Source: an uncultured Christensenella sp. (GTDB lineage Bacteria > Bacillota > Clostridia > Christensenellales > Borkfalkiaceae). Taken from it: DNA of 64,000 nucleotides. The notes below the pieces were generated by a model. It was not told the DNA's origin and searched no databases. It worked only from the letters and a program-made list of their open reading frames with translations. Position numbers and translations under genes: made by a program. The stretch covers positions 32,171 through 96,170 of the forward strand of contig CAJUGI010000007.1 in assembly GCA_910586065.1 (NCBI GenBank), read 5' to 3'. Of the stretch, positions 8,065-17,768 are shown in pieces (the first letter of the stretch is position 1; the number at the start of each line of letters is the position of its first letter).

Positions 8065-10755
8065 ATGCACAGATATGATAATTGCGGCTTGATACAGGAC
8101 GGCAAGGTAATTACTTTCAGGGCGCCCAACGGCTTTGACGGAAATATAACCATTCCCGACGACGTTACCGAAATAGGCAACCGCGCCTATGAAGTGGCGT
8201 TTTGCAACATAAAAAGGGTTGATATTTCGCCTACCGTAAAAAAAATCGGTGAAAGGGCGTTTGCCTGTTGCGAAAAATTAGAGGAAATAGATATTCCCGC
8301 GGGTGTAGAAGTTATAGGCAAGGAGGCATTCTCGGATTGCCACAGCCTTAAAAAAATTCATATTTCCGAAACGGTAACGTCGATAGGCAAGGGCGCGTTC
8401 GACGACTGCGGCGATATAGAAGAAATTACCGTAGCGGAAAACAATCCCGTATACCGCAGCAGGGGTAACTGCCTTATAGATATTAAGAAAAAAACCTTGA
8501 TACGCGGCTGTAAAAACAGCGTTATTCCCGAAGACGGCAGCGTTACGGTTATAGCGGATTGTGCCTTTTCCAACAACACCGCGCACCCGAGAAACAGAGT
8601 TCACAGCAAGGGCAGCTCTGAAATAGTTATTCCCGACGGAATAACTAAAATAGGCAAACGCGCATTCGACTTCAATTTCGGGCTTGAAACCGTTATTATG
8701 GCCGACAGCGTTAAAACCATTGGAAAAGACGCGTTTGCTAATTGCTACAATCTAAAAAGCGTACAATTCGGAAACGGCGTCGAAACGATAGGGGATAACG
8801 CTTTCGGTTATTCGCGCTCTTTAAAGGTCGGGCTGAAGCTTCCCGACAGCGTTAAAAAAATAGGCGCATATGCATTTTTCGACAGCGGCGTGCAGAGCGT
8901 TATCTTTGGTAAAAACGTTAAATCGATAGGAAAAAACGCTTTCAGCGACTGTAAAAATTTAACCGAACTGACTTTTTCAGACGGCGGCACCGAGGAAATT
9001 TGCGACTGGGCGTTCCACTACTGTAAGGCGCTTGAAACAATAAACTTTTCAAACAGCCTTAAAATAATAGGCAGAAGCGCTTTTTACCGTTGCGACAAAC
9101 TCGAAAATTTAACTTTTAAAAACGGTTTGGAATCGATAGGCGAGTCCGCTTTTGAGTGTTGCAGTCTGCTGAGAAGCATAGACGTGCCCGACAGCGTTAA
9201 TTACATAGGCGCCGAGGCGTTTGCGTATTGCGAAAAGCTTATATCGGTTAAAATACCCGCAAGCGTGGATTTTATGGGCAGCAACGTGTTTAAGGAATGT
9301 CCTGCAAAGGTTACCGCGCCCAAAAAAGTCGGCGCCGTAGGCTTTGAAATTGCGAGCAACGAGCTTATCAAATACAAGGGCACTTCCGTTCACGCTGTAA
9401 TTCCCGACGGGGTTACTAAAATTGCCGCCAAGGCGTTTTTAAGAAAGAAGAATCTTGAAAGCATTACCATTCCCGCAAGCGTCACTTCGATTGCAAACAA
9501 GGCAATCGAAGGCTGTGCAAATCTTAAAACCGTTATCGTAGACGGTGCAAACGCGGTGTACAAAAGCATCGGCAACTGTCTTATAGACGTCAAGAAAAAG
9601 TCGGTTCTTTACGGTTTTACGGACAGTGTGATACCTGACGACGGAAGTGTAAACGCCATTGCGGCGAATGCGTTTGCAGGGGTGGAATTGACCGAAGCGA
9701 GTATTCCCGAGGGGATTAAAACGATAGGCGCGAACGCCTTTAAAGGCTGTACGAATTTAAAGAGCCTTACCCTGCCTAATACTGTAAAATCTATCGGACC
9801 GAGCGCGTTTAAATACTGCAAGGGGCTTGAAAGCGTTACCGTACCCAAAAACGTCACGTCGCTGGGAACAGAGGCGTTTGCCGGGTGTACGGCGCTCAGG
9901 GAAATAAACTTTAACCCCGAGTGCGACACATTGTCCGTCAACAGCGCGTTCGACGGCGCCGGCAAAAATTCGGAAGGCGTTATAATCAGGATAGGAGCAG
10001 CCGTAAAGTGTATTCCCCACTCTTTTTTGATGCCTCAGGATAAAGAAGAAACGCCGAACGTCGTACTTGTCGATTTTTCCGGAAACAACGCTTGCGAATA
10101 TATAGGCAGCAGCGCATTCTGGGGGTGCCATGCGTTAAAGCGCGTAAATCTGCCGGAATGTTTAAAAGAAATAAAAAGGGACGCATTCCACGAATGTAAT
10201 ATGCTGGAGCATATAAATTTTCCCGAAGCTTTGACGGCAATAGGCGCCTATGCGTTTGAAAAATGCACAAGCCTGAAAGAGATTTATATCCCTGCGGGCG
10301 TTACGAAACTCGTTTCGGTTTTCAAAGGCTGCGGCGGGGTGGAAAGCATAAAGGTAGCTGAGGGCAATCCCGTATTCCACTGCGTAGACAACTGCCTCAT
10401 CGAAACTCAAACAAAAATACTGCTGCGCGGGTGTAGCAACAGCGTTATTCCTGCGGACGGCCGCGTAACTCGCCTTGATAATTATTCCTTTGACAAGTGC
10501 GGTAAGCTTGAAAGCATAGTTATTCCCGACGGCGTGGTCGAAATTTACAATAACGCGTTCAAAAAATGCGAAAATTTGAAAAGCGTGACTATTGCAAAAA
10601 CGGTTACTTACGTTTGTAACCCGTATTTTGAAGATTGCAACGAGCTGATTAAGATAACCGCTGCGAAGGAGCTTTTGGAAAAATACGATTATTTCGGGTT
10701 TAAGGATAAGGAATTCGGACTCAAAAACAGACGCGTAGAATTTGCGTTTATATAA
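8065..10755 (+). CDS. BspA-type leucine-rich-repeat (LRR_5) protein
   Basis: An 896-residue protein built almost entirely from about 23-residue BspA/Treponema-type leucine-rich repeats of the form IPDGVTKIGxxAFxxCxxL, seen from about residue 25 to the end. Three longer interruptions share the pattern NPVYRSxGNCLIDxKxKxLxxGC..SVIP, marking higher-order units of about 280-300 residues, which suggests internal duplication. BspA proteins usually mediate surface adhesion, but I see no signal peptide, lipobox, LPxTG or membrane segment, so this copy may stay in the cytoplasm or leave by another route. It has its own promoter and stands alone. Confidence 0.9.
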   Translation: MHRYDNCGLIQDGKVITFRAPNGFDGNITIPDDVTEIGNRAYEVAFCNIKRVDISPTVKKIGERAFACCEKLEEIDIPAGVEVIGKEAFSDCHSLKKIHISETVTSIGKGAFDDCGDIEEITVAENNPVYRSRGNCLIDIKKKTLIRGCKNSVIPEDGSVTVIADCAFSNNTAHPRNRVHSKGSSEIVIPDGITKIGKRAFDFNFGLETVIMADSVKTIGKDAFANCYNLKSVQFGNGVETIGDNAFGYSRSLKVGLKLPDSVKKIGAYAFFDSGVQSVIFGKNVKSIGKNAFSDCKNLTELTFSDGGTEEICDWAFHYCKALETINFSNSLKIIGRSAFYRCDKLENLTFKNGLESIGESAFECCSLLRSIDVPDSVNYIGAEAFAYCEKLISVKIPASVDFMGSNVFKECPAKVTAPKKVGAVGFEIASNELIKYKGTSVHAVIPDGVTKIAAKAFLRKKNLESITIPASVTSIANKAIEGCANLKTVIVDGANAVYKSIGNCLIDVKKKSVLYGFTDSVIPDDGSVNAIAANAFAGVELTEASIPEGIKTIGANAFKGCTNLKSLTLPNTVKSIGPSAFKYCKGLESVTVPKNVTSLGTEAFAGCTALREINFNPECDTLSVNSAFDGAGKNSEGVIIRIGAAVKCIPHSFLMPQDKEETPNVVLVDFSGNNACEYIGSSAFWGCHALKRVNLPECLKEIKRDAFHECNMLEHINFPEALTAIGAYAFEKCTSLKEIYIPAGVTKLVSVFKGCGGVESIKVAEGNPVFHCVDNCLIETQTKILLRGCSNSVIPADGRVTRLDNYSFDKCGKLESIVIPDGVVEIYNNAFKKCENLKSVTIAKTVTYVCNPYFEDCNELIKITAAKELLEKYDYFGFKDKEFGLKNRRVEFAFI

Positions 10756-10763
10756 TTAATAAA

Positions 10764-10791
10764 CGGGCGGGAAGCATAAGCTTCCCGCCCG
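10764..10791. terminator. Hairpin after the BspA-like gene
   Basis: A perfect 12-bp stem CGGGCGGGAAGC / GCTTCCCGCCCG with a short loop, nine bases past the stop codon. The U tract is poor, so termination is only likely. Confidence 0.55.
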
Positions 10792-10799
10792 CTTGCAAG

Positions 10800-10985
10800 G
10801 TTGGCGGGTTGTCGTTTCTGTTCTTCGAAAACCATAAGCAGTGTATAAGCCACGTAACACATCATTGTGTAGGCGACTTTATCAATTGCATTGCGTAAAA
10901 CAGCTCAGATATTTTCCTTGACTGCGCAAAAGCCGAAAACAGGCAAGCGCTCATTGATACATTTGTAAACAAGTCTTAAACTACG
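10800..10985 (-). pseudogene. Possible decayed coding fragment
   Basis: The minus strand reads in one frame as ...CINERLPVFGFCAVKENI, a stop, then AVLRNAIDKVAYTMMCYVAY and ...LLMVFEEQKRQ. It looks like the end of a membrane or transposase-type protein interrupted by one stop. No family recognised; this may be chance. Confidence 0.25.
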
Positions 10986-10990
10986 GCAAT

Positions 10991-11027
10991 AAAAAAGGAA
11001 AAGTCTGTTACATCGCAACAGACTTTT
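10991..11027 (-). terminator. Terminator of the tRNA-Val/tRNA-Ala unit
   Basis: An 11-bp perfect stem (AAAAGTCTGTT / AACAGACTTTT) followed on the minus strand by CCTTTTTT. It lies just downstream of the leftward tRNA pair. Confidence 0.75.
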
Positions 11028-11047
11028 CTACGGGTTCGTCGAACGAG

Positions 11048-11123
11048 TGGTGGAGATATGGGGATTCGAACCCCAGACCTATACGTTGCGAACGTATCGC
11101 GCTACCAACTGTGCTATATCCCC
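11048..11123 (-). tRNA. tRNA-Ala (anticodon CGC)
   Basis: A 76-nt cloverleaf on the minus strand with encoded CCA. The acceptor GGGGATA pairs with TATCTCC, the T loop is GGTTCGAATCC, and the anticodon stem ATACG/CGTAT encloses loop TTCGCAA, giving anticodon CGC (codon GCG). Confidence 0.93.
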
Positions 11124-11154
11124 GAAACGCGGCGAACGTAAAGTCCGCTTTTTA

Positions 11155-11231
11155 TGGTGGGAACAAATGGGCTCGAACCATCGACCTCTTGCATGTCAAG
11201 CAAGCGCTCTGACCAACTGAGCTATGCCCCC
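11155..11231 (-). tRNA. tRNA-Val (anticodon GAC)
   Basis: A 77-nt cloverleaf on the minus strand with encoded CCA. The acceptor GGGGGCA pairs with TGTTCCC (two G-U pairs), and the anticodon loop TTGACAT gives GAC. It lies 31 bp upstream of tRNA-Ala and is probably cotranscribed with it. Confidence 0.92.
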
Positions 11232-11323
11232 TTGAAAACTCTTAGTTTATTATAACAGCCGCAATTTGTTTTTGCAAGCGTTTTTACGCTTTAAATGCAA
11301 GTGCAGTTTGTAGTAAAATTTTA

Positions 11324-11352
11324 TTGAAATTTTTTATGTCGGGTGATATAAT
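11324..11352 (+). promoter_or_regulatory. Promoter of the cysteine desulfidase gene
   Basis: TTGAAA at 11324-11329, 17-bp spacer, TATAAT at 11347-11352 with TGA before it. The leader to the ATG at 11381 is about 22 nt and contains AAAAAGGA. Confidence 0.75.
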
Positions 11353-11380
11353 CAGAATATAATATTAAAAAGGATTTACT

Positions 11381-12658
11381 ATGGATAAACAGGTTTACCT
11401 TAATTTCGTTAATATTCTCAAAGAAGAACTTGTGCCCGCCACAGGTTGTACCGAACCGATTTCGGTTGCCTACGCCGCGGCTTTGGCGAGGGATACTCTG
11501 GGGGCAATTCCCGAAAACGTTGAAATTTCGGTGAGCGGAAATATCCTTAAAAACGTTAAAAGCGTGGTGGTGCCGAACACGGGCGGGCTGAAGGGAGTAG
11601 CTTCCGCCGCCGCGGCGGGAATTATTGCCGGAAATGCAAAAGGGGAATTGCAGGTTATTTCTTCGGTTACAGAAAAGGACCTTGAAGAAATTGTAAATTA
11701 CCTTAAAGTTGCGAAATTTTCGGTTTCAAGTTCTAATTCGGGTTGCATTTTCGATATCGCGGTAAAGTGCCTGAAAGACGGCAGCTATGCGACCGTGCGT
11801 ATTGCCGGTCATCACACAAACGTTGTGCATATTGAAAAAGACGGCGAAATAATTTTAGACAAGACTGTTGTGACTGCGGAGGCGGCTCTTACCGACAGAA
11901 GTTTTTTGTCGGTGGAAAAGATAATAGAGTTTGCGGACATTGTTGAGATTGCGGACGTTGAGAACATAATTTGCCGGCAGGCGGAATATAACGGAGCGAT
12001 AGCTGCGGAAGGCTTGAAGAACGATTACGGCGCACGCGTGGGTAAAGTGCTTTTAAAGGCTTTCGGGAACGACGTGCATAACCGCGCCAAGGCGACCGCC
12101 GCGGCGGGTTCGGACGCAAGAATGAACGGTTGCTGCCTGCCGGTTATAATAGTTTCAGGAAGCGGCAATCAGGGGATGACGGCGTCGTTGCCCGTAATGG
12201 TTTACGCCGAACACTTGAAAGTTCCGAAGGAAAAACTGATTCGCGCGCTTGTCGTTTCGGACCTTGTTACAATTCATCTTAAATCGGGTATAGGCAGGCT
12301 TTCGGCTTATTGCGGAGCGGTAAGCGCCGGTTGCGGCGCTGCCGCCGGAGTATGTTATCTTTACGGCGGCGGCTACGACGAAATTTCGGGAACGATTGTG
12401 AATGCGCTGGCAATCGATTCGGGCGTAATCTGCGACGGGGCTAAATCAAGCTGTGCGGCAAAGATAGCGTCTGCCGTGGAGGCCGGACTTACGGGTTTTG
12501 AAATGACGAGAAACGGCAGCGGGTTTTGTTGCGGAGACGGGATTTTAGGCGACTGCGTGGAGTGCACTATAGACAACGTGGGCGACCTTGCGCGCATAGG
12601 CATGAGAGACACCGACGAGGAAATTATAAGACTTATGATAAAGCCGAATAAGAAATAA
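11381..12658 (+). CDS. L-cysteine desulfidase family protein (UPF0597, CyuA/YhaM-like)
   Basis: A 425-residue COG3681-type protein. These enzymes break L-cysteine down to pyruvate, ammonia and sulfide, using an oxygen-sensitive Fe-S cluster of the serine-dehydratase type. Family landmarks are the opening LKEELVPATGCTEPISVAYA, the glycine/alanine-rich GGLKGVASAAAAG, SGSGNQGMTASLPV, a Cys cluster in SAYCGAVSAGCGAAAGVCYL, KSSCAAKIASAVEAG and NGSGFCCGDGILGD. The length is normal. It stands alone behind its own promoter. The product name rests on family resemblance, and an L-serine dehydratase-like activity cannot be excluded. Confidence 0.85.
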   Translation: MDKQVYLNFVNILKEELVPATGCTEPISVAYAAALARDTLGAIPENVEISVSGNILKNVKSVVVPNTGGLKGVASAAAAGIIAGNAKGELQVISSVTEKDLEEIVNYLKVAKFSVSSSNSGCIFDIAVKCLKDGSYATVRIAGHHTNVVHIEKDGEIILDKTVVTAEAALTDRSFLSVEKIIEFADIVEIADVENIICRQAEYNGAIAAEGLKNDYGARVGKVLLKAFGNDVHNRAKATAAAGSDARMNGCCLPVIIVSGSGNQGMTASLPVMVYAEHLKVPKEKLIRALVVSDLVTIHLKSGIGRLSAYCGAVSAGCGAAAGVCYLYGGGYDEISGTIVNALAIDSGVICDGAKSSCAAKIASAVEAGLTGFEMTRNGSGFCCGDGILGDCVECTIDNVGDLARIGMRDTDEEIIRLMIKPNKK

Positions 12659-12719
12659 ACGGCGCATATCAGGGCACTAATTTAGAAAACGAACAAATTA
12701 TTCTTAAAAGAGGGACACG

Positions 12720-15700
12720 ATGATATTTAAAATAAGACAAGGCGAAAAGACGAAAGGCGGCGCTGTGTCCGCCGACAAAAGAATGATTGTGCTGATAAGC
12801 GCGACGGCGGTTTGCGTTGTGTGTTTTTTGCTTGCGTTTGTTTTGCTGATTTTAAACAGTATAGTATCGACTGCGGCGTTTGCAAACGAGTATAAGAGCG
12901 AAACACTCGTAGGGTATTATGCGGAATATCTTGGAAACGTGAGGAGAAATATTCCCAGAACGACTTCGAACGAGGGGCTTGAAACAGGGTATCCTAAGTA
13001 CGGCTATACCTTAAAACTTACTACCGAACAAAAGGACGCCATGATAGCCGAAGCCAACTATCTTGCTACTACCGATACGGCAAACGCGGGTGGAAGCGGC
13101 AAAGCTTACCCCTACAACAGCATGGATAAGGACGGAAAACTTTATTATAACGGCGAGCCGGCGCTGGATAAGAACGGCAGGCAGAGAGTTTTATACAAAC
13201 ATACCGCTGCGGAAGGTATGTATCTTGGCGACGTTTCGGACAGGGAGCCCGGAGTTGTAAAAAGAATAACGCTGAGACCGAGAGCTTACACGGGCTATTA
13301 CGACATAACCGGTTTGTATGCGCCGGCAGGAGAAGTTGTTAAAATCGAATTAAGTGAAAAGGATATGGAGGCTACCGGCGGAATTTGCGTGCATATAGGA
13401 CAGGCGCTTTATAACGGGCAGGCGAACAATATATGGAATGCGAGAAACATAAACCGAATGCCGGTAATTCTGAATACTTTTAATATAAATAAAAGCAATG
13501 CAACCCTTGAAAACGGGATTTATACCGCTTACGTAGGTTCGTTTTTGGGCGGACCTATATACGTGCGCGACGAGAGAGTGAATTTCAGCGTTACAGTTTC
13601 GGGCGGAGTTAATTATTCACACTATATATTGGGGTATACGACAAAAGACGAGTTTTATAAAAACGCAGGGTCTTCGGTGCCCTTCTTTGATTTGGAGGTC
13701 TGGGAAAACGGAGTTTTGCATTCGGGACCCAAGAAATACGCTGAAAATTTTACTTATGAACAGCTTTACGATGCAGCTGTGTTGTGGGAGAAAATTTCGC
13801 TTGTTTCCACAAAGGTTTCCACGCAAGGTATAGTGTTTTTATACGACCCGTTCGTGGCGGCGGGTGCGGCTGTTGCTTTCCCCGGAAGGCGCTCGGTAAA
13901 TTGCCCTATGGGGTGGATGTCTAATTCACTTAACTATAATTCATTCGTAACTTCGGGCGCGTGGGGAAATATGCACGAATATAATCACAACTTTCAGGGC
14001 TTCGGATGTCTGGGCAGCGACGGTGAAATTACGAACAATTCGTTAAACCTTGTGGAATACAGTCTTTTTACCAAAATTTCCAGAGCGAGGGGGATAAATA
14101 ACTACGGTGGCGCGGGACTTTCTGCCTGGAACCAATATACGAGCGCGACCTGGGCTTTGCGTCAGTTTTTAAGCGGAAACGTGGGGAGTACCAACGGGCT
14201 TGCGGTTTATGCAACGCTTTTACATAACTTTGGACAGGACGCTTATATGCAGTCGGCCCGTGGGAGAAACGAGGCGTTTTTTACCAATTGGGGCAACGTT
14301 ACGCACCAGAATATGTCGTACTTTACGAATTATTTATCGCAGTTTGTCGGCGGCGTTAACTATTCGGACGCATTGAATGAAAAGCAGAAAGATTATCCTA
14401 TGTTCGTGCCTGTTGCAAGCGTTTATCAGACGGGCAGAAGTTATAATTACGACGGACAGAAACGTTATATAGAAACGCAGAGACCTTACGTTATTGCTTA
14501 CGGCGAGGATTTTACCGTGGATTTAAGAAAGTATGAAGCCGTCGGCGGACAGTATCAGAGCGGAAGCGTAGTGCTCCCCGAAGGATTTACTTTTACGATT
14601 GCCGATATTTCATCTCCCGACCACGGTACGTTGACTAAGGTTGAGGACGGCGTTTATAAATTTACGCCCGATGAAAATATACTTTCGGGCAAGATTTACG
14701 TCACTTTGAGAATAACGGCGCCCGACGGTGCGGGGTTCACCGTTGACGACGTGGACCTTATACTGGAATTCGAACAGACGCACGAATTCAGCAAATCAAT
14801 GTTGCAAAGGACGACGTACACATATGCCGCGGGCTCGGCGTATACCGATGCGGAAGAAGCGTTCAATGCGGAATACGCCGGAGCGCAAAGCGTTAAAGAC
14901 GAAAACAACGTGAATAAGTTGCAGAACAGCAACACGGACGTATGGTATACTTTTACCGAACCGGCGCCTGAAAACTCTGTTGTGGAGGTAAGGGGAAAAA
15001 TTTACGTGGATGAAACGGCAAAGTACAGAATTGCTTTGCGCGGGCGCTGGAACTGCGCGCTGTTCGTTTCGTTGGACGAGGGTAAGACGTACACGCTTGC
15101 GGGCAAGATTACCGAGGCGAAAGACTCGAATTTCAGACCAAACGACCCGCTTACTTACACCGATTTTGAAGAGTTGCCTGCGGGCAGTTGGGTTTATTTC
15201 AAAGAAGTTATGGTTTGTCATTCGGTGCCGCACGCACAGGGAAGATTGAGCAGTTTTATAGGTCTTGGCTGGGGTAAGTTTACTCCGCCGGGCGGCGTTT
15301 ACGATGAAGACGGCAATCTCACGGGCGAAACTCCCGAAACGCTGGAGTTGCACTATGCAAGCGCTTACAGAGAAAGCTATCAGTTTTCCAATGAAAAATT
15401 CAATTCGGATTATTTTTATAAACGCAACTACACTTTCAGTTATAACAGCGAAGTTGTTGTGGAAACCGCAGTGAAACAGTTCGAGGCGCAATATCTGCCC
15501 TGGGATAACACGGATAAACATAAGATAGATAATCTTTTCGACGGCGACGATTCGACTTTTATACATACTAACCGTTCGAATATTTCGGCGGATAATCCTT
15601 TTATAGTAAGTGTGGAGCTGGAAGAAACCGTGGAAGCGAACAGACTGGTTTTTGTCGGTTCGGCGGCGAGCGGAAATTATAAAACTTATTTGCCGAAGAC

Positions 15701-16259
15701 TTTTAAAGTTGAGGTAAGTAACGACGGAATCGACTGGACGGTTGCCGCGGACGTAGCCTCTTCGAAGCTTGGCAATCTGACGGTTACTGCGGATTTCGGC
15801 GAGACTTACAGTTTTAAATTTTATAAAATTACGGTTACTGACACTCATTCTACTGCAGGGTATAAGTATTTGGCTTTGAATAAGATAGAGTTCGAAACTG
15901 CGCTTTCTTTACCGGCGGGGAAAGTAGAGTCGATAGACCGCGCGTCAAAGATTGTGCGCGGAGACTGGGTTATCGCTTCGGCGAATTCTTTCTTCGGACA
16001 CGTTTATAAGGCGGGACGCGGGGCGGTTCTCGAATTTGATTTTACCGGTGAGAGACTGGCGCTTTTATCTACAGATTTAACCGCTTCGGAGTTCGACGTT
16101 TATGTTGACGGCGTTAAGGTCGATTCTCTTAATATAAGGGGCGACGAGGGCGGATTTATGGAAGTTTCTTACCTTTCGCCCGTGCTTGAAAGCGGAGAAC
16201 ATAAAGTAAGTATAAGATGTTACGGCTCGGCGAATTTCGATTCTGTCGTAAGCTGGTAA
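12720..16259 (+). CDS. Secreted or anchored M60-like peptidase with F5/8 C domain
   Basis: An 1179-residue surface protein. An N-terminal hydrophobic segment (residues about 22-45) serves as signal peptide or anchor. An M60/enhancin-type catalytic region carries the zinc motif HEYNH (first His near residue 419) and a glutamate about 26 residues later in NLVEY, giving HExxH...E. Residues about 925-1060 resemble an F5/8 type C (discoidin) galactose-binding domain (LFDGDDSTFIH, FKVEVSNDGIDW, YKYLALNKIEF), and a further beta domain closes the protein. M60 peptidases cut mucin-type O-glycoproteins, so a role at the host mucus layer is inferred. The start has an AGAGGGA site. No LPxTG is seen. Confidence 0.85.
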   Translation: MIFKIRQGEKTKGGAVSADKRMIVLISATAVCVVCFLLAFVLLILNSIVSTAAFANEYKSETLVGYYAEYLGNVRRNIPRTTSNEGLETGYPKYGYTLKLTTEQKDAMIAEANYLATTDTANAGGSGKAYPYNSMDKDGKLYYNGEPALDKNGRQRVLYKHTAAEGMYLGDVSDREPGVVKRITLRPRAYTGYYDITGLYAPAGEVVKIELSEKDMEATGGICVHIGQALYNGQANNIWNARNINRMPVILNTFNINKSNATLENGIYTAYVGSFLGGPIYVRDERVNFSVTVSGGVNYSHYILGYTTKDEFYKNAGSSVPFFDLEVWENGVLHSGPKKYAENFTYEQLYDAAVLWEKISLVSTKVSTQGIVFLYDPFVAAGAAVAFPGRRSVNCPMGWMSNSLNYNSFVTSGAWGNMHEYNHNFQGFGCLGSDGEITNNSLNLVEYSLFTKISRARGINNYGGAGLSAWNQYTSATWALRQFLSGNVGSTNGLAVYATLLHNFGQDAYMQSARGRNEAFFTNWGNVTHQNMSYFTNYLSQFVGGVNYSDALNEKQKDYPMFVPVASVYQTGRSYNYDGQKRYIETQRPYVIAYGEDFTVDLRKYEAVGGQYQSGSVVLPEGFTFTIADISSPDHGTLTKVEDGVYKFTPDENILSGKIYVTLRITAPDGAGFTVDDVDLILEFEQTHEFSKSMLQRTTYTYAAGSAYTDAEEAFNAEYAGAQSVKDENNVNKLQNSNTDVWYTFTEPAPENSVVEVRGKIYVDETAKYRIALRGRWNCALFVSLDEGKTYTLAGKITEAKDSNFRPNDPLTYTDFEELPAGSWVYFKEVMVCHSVPHAQGRLSSFIGLGWGKFTPPGGVYDEDGNLTGETPETLELHYASAYRESYQFSNEKFNSDYFYKRNYTFSYNSEVVVETAVKQFEAQYLPWDNTDKHKIDNLFDGDDSTFIHTNRSNISADNPFIVSVELEETVEANRLVFVGSAASGNYKTYLPKTFKVEVSNDGIDWTVAADVASSKLGNLTVTADFGETYSFKFYKITVTDTHSTAGYKYLALNKIEFETALSLPAGKVESIDRASKIVRGDWVIASANSFFGHVYKAGRGAVLEFDFTGERLALLSTDLTASEFDVYVDGVKVDSLNIRGDEGGFMEVSYLSPVLESGEHKVSIRCYGSANFDSVVSW

Positions 16260-16275
16260 AATAAAGGAGAAAAAT

Positions 16276-17694
16276 ATGAATAAGGAAAACAAAGTAATTA
16301 ACGAAATTCTTGAAACTTTTGAGAATAAGGCGGCGGAGCTTCCTGCTTGTGCGCGGGCTTTGCAGCTTTATAACGACCGCAAATACGACGAAGCGGTGAA
16401 GCTTTGGGAAGAGTGTGCAAAAAAGGACGATGCGGAAGCATTGTTTTGGCTTGCCAACTGTTTTATGCAAGAGCTTGCGGGCAGGGAGCTTTCCGAAGAG
16501 GAAAGAATTAAACAGGGTTTCGAATACGCCCTGAAATCCGCCGAACTTGGTTTTGACAAAGGGCAGCAATACGTTGCAGTGCTCTATTATAACGGCGCGG
16601 GAACGGAGCGCAACTTTAAAGCCGCATTGGAATGGGCAAAAAAAGCCGCCGACGGAGGACTTGTTCAGGCAATGAACACCGTCGGTTATCTGTACGAATA
16701 CGGGGATTATATCGAGGACACTGCCGAGGACAAGAGTAAAGCGGCTTTTAACTGGTATATGAAGGCGGCGCAGAACGGAAACGCGGCGGGGCAGTGCAAT
16801 GTGGGAAGATGCTTTGCCGAAGGTTTGGGAGTCGCCCGCGACAAGCAGGAAGCGGTGACGTGGTATACCAGAGCCGCCGAACAGGGGCTGGACGAAGCAC
16901 AGTTTTGTCTCGGTGAATGTTATGACGACGGCGAGGGCGTGGACAAAAATCCCGTTGAAGCTTTTTACTGGTATAAAGAGGCGGCAAAGCGCGGGCATGC
17001 AAAAGCCGCGTGCTACGTCGGTTATTGCTACGAATACGGCGAGGGAGTTACCTACGACATGGCTGAGGCGATAAAGTGGTATCAGATTTCGGCTCAAAAG
17101 AATTATGCGCAGGCTTTTTGCAACCTGGGGTGCTGCTACGAAGAAGGCAATGGCGTTAAAAGGGATTTGGCAACCGCAAAAAAGATGTTCGAAGCGGGCG
17201 CAAATCTGGGGCATGCGATGTCGCTGTATAACCTCGGCAACATCTATTATTTCGGCAAAGGCGTAAAAGAAGATATGGATTTGGCTGTTAAGTGCTATTA
17301 CGCCGCGGCTCAAAAAGGCATGAAGGAAGCGCAGTATAACCTTGCGCAAAACTATTACAAGGGCGAGGGCGTTGAGCAAAGCGACGAGGAGGCGGCTTAT
17401 TGGTTTTTACAGGCTGCAAAAAACGGCGACGCGGACGCTCAATATAAAATCGGCACGTTCTATCAGAACGGTATAGGCGTTGAAGAGGACGAAGAAGAGG
17501 GATTTAAGTGGTTTTTAAAAGCCGCAAAGCAAGGCGATTCGGACGCGCAGTACGCCGTGGGAATGTGTTATCAGGAAGGTTACGGCGTAGACGCGGATTT
17601 ATACGAGGCAAGGGATTGGTATTCCAGAGCTGCGGAACAGGGAAATAAAGAAGCGAAGAAATACCTTAAATACGTCAATAAACTTATTAAATAA
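16276..17694 (+). CDS. Sel1-like repeat protein (472 aa)
   Basis: A soluble alpha-helical protein made of about a dozen 36-residue Sel1-like repeats (for example AQYNLAQNYYKGEGVEQSDE and AKWYxxAAxxGxAxA patterns), a TPR-like solenoid that usually scaffolds protein-protein contacts. No signal peptide. It starts 17 bp after the M60 gene behind AAAGGAG, so the two may be cotranscribed. A second Sel1 gene follows after a strong hairpin. Partner unknown. Confidence 0.9.
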   Translation: MNKENKVINEILETFENKAAELPACARALQLYNDRKYDEAVKLWEECAKKDDAEALFWLANCFMQELAGRELSEEERIKQGFEYALKSAELGFDKGQQYVAVLYYNGAGTERNFKAALEWAKKAADGGLVQAMNTVGYLYEYGDYIEDTAEDKSKAAFNWYMKAAQNGNAAGQCNVGRCFAEGLGVARDKQEAVTWYTRAAEQGLDEAQFCLGECYDDGEGVDKNPVEAFYWYKEAAKRGHAKAACYVGYCYEYGEGVTYDMAEAIKWYQISAQKNYAQAFCNLGCCYEEGNGVKRDLATAKKMFEAGANLGHAMSLYNLGNIYYFGKGVKEDMDLAVKCYYAAAQKGMKEAQYNLAQNYYKGEGVEQSDEEAAYWFLQAAKNGDADAQYKIGTFYQNGIGVEEDEEEGFKWFLKAAKQGDSDAQYAVGMCYQEGYGVDADLYEARDWYSRAAEQGNKEAKKYLKYVNKLIK

Positions 17695-17708
17695 ATTTAT
17701 GAATTTAC

Positions 17709-17761
17709 TCCGCACTCCGCGCACACGATGTGTGCGCGGAGTGCGGAATATTGATTTTTTT
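17709..17761 (+). terminator. Strong terminator between the two Sel1 genes
   Basis: A perfect 17-bp inverted repeat (17709-17725 with 17731-17747, loop CGATG) followed by a run of eight T residues near 17754. It sits only 22 bp before the next ATG, so the second Sel1 gene must rely on read-through or on a promoter inside the preceding gene. Confidence 0.75.
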
Positions 17762-17768
17762 TGAAAAT

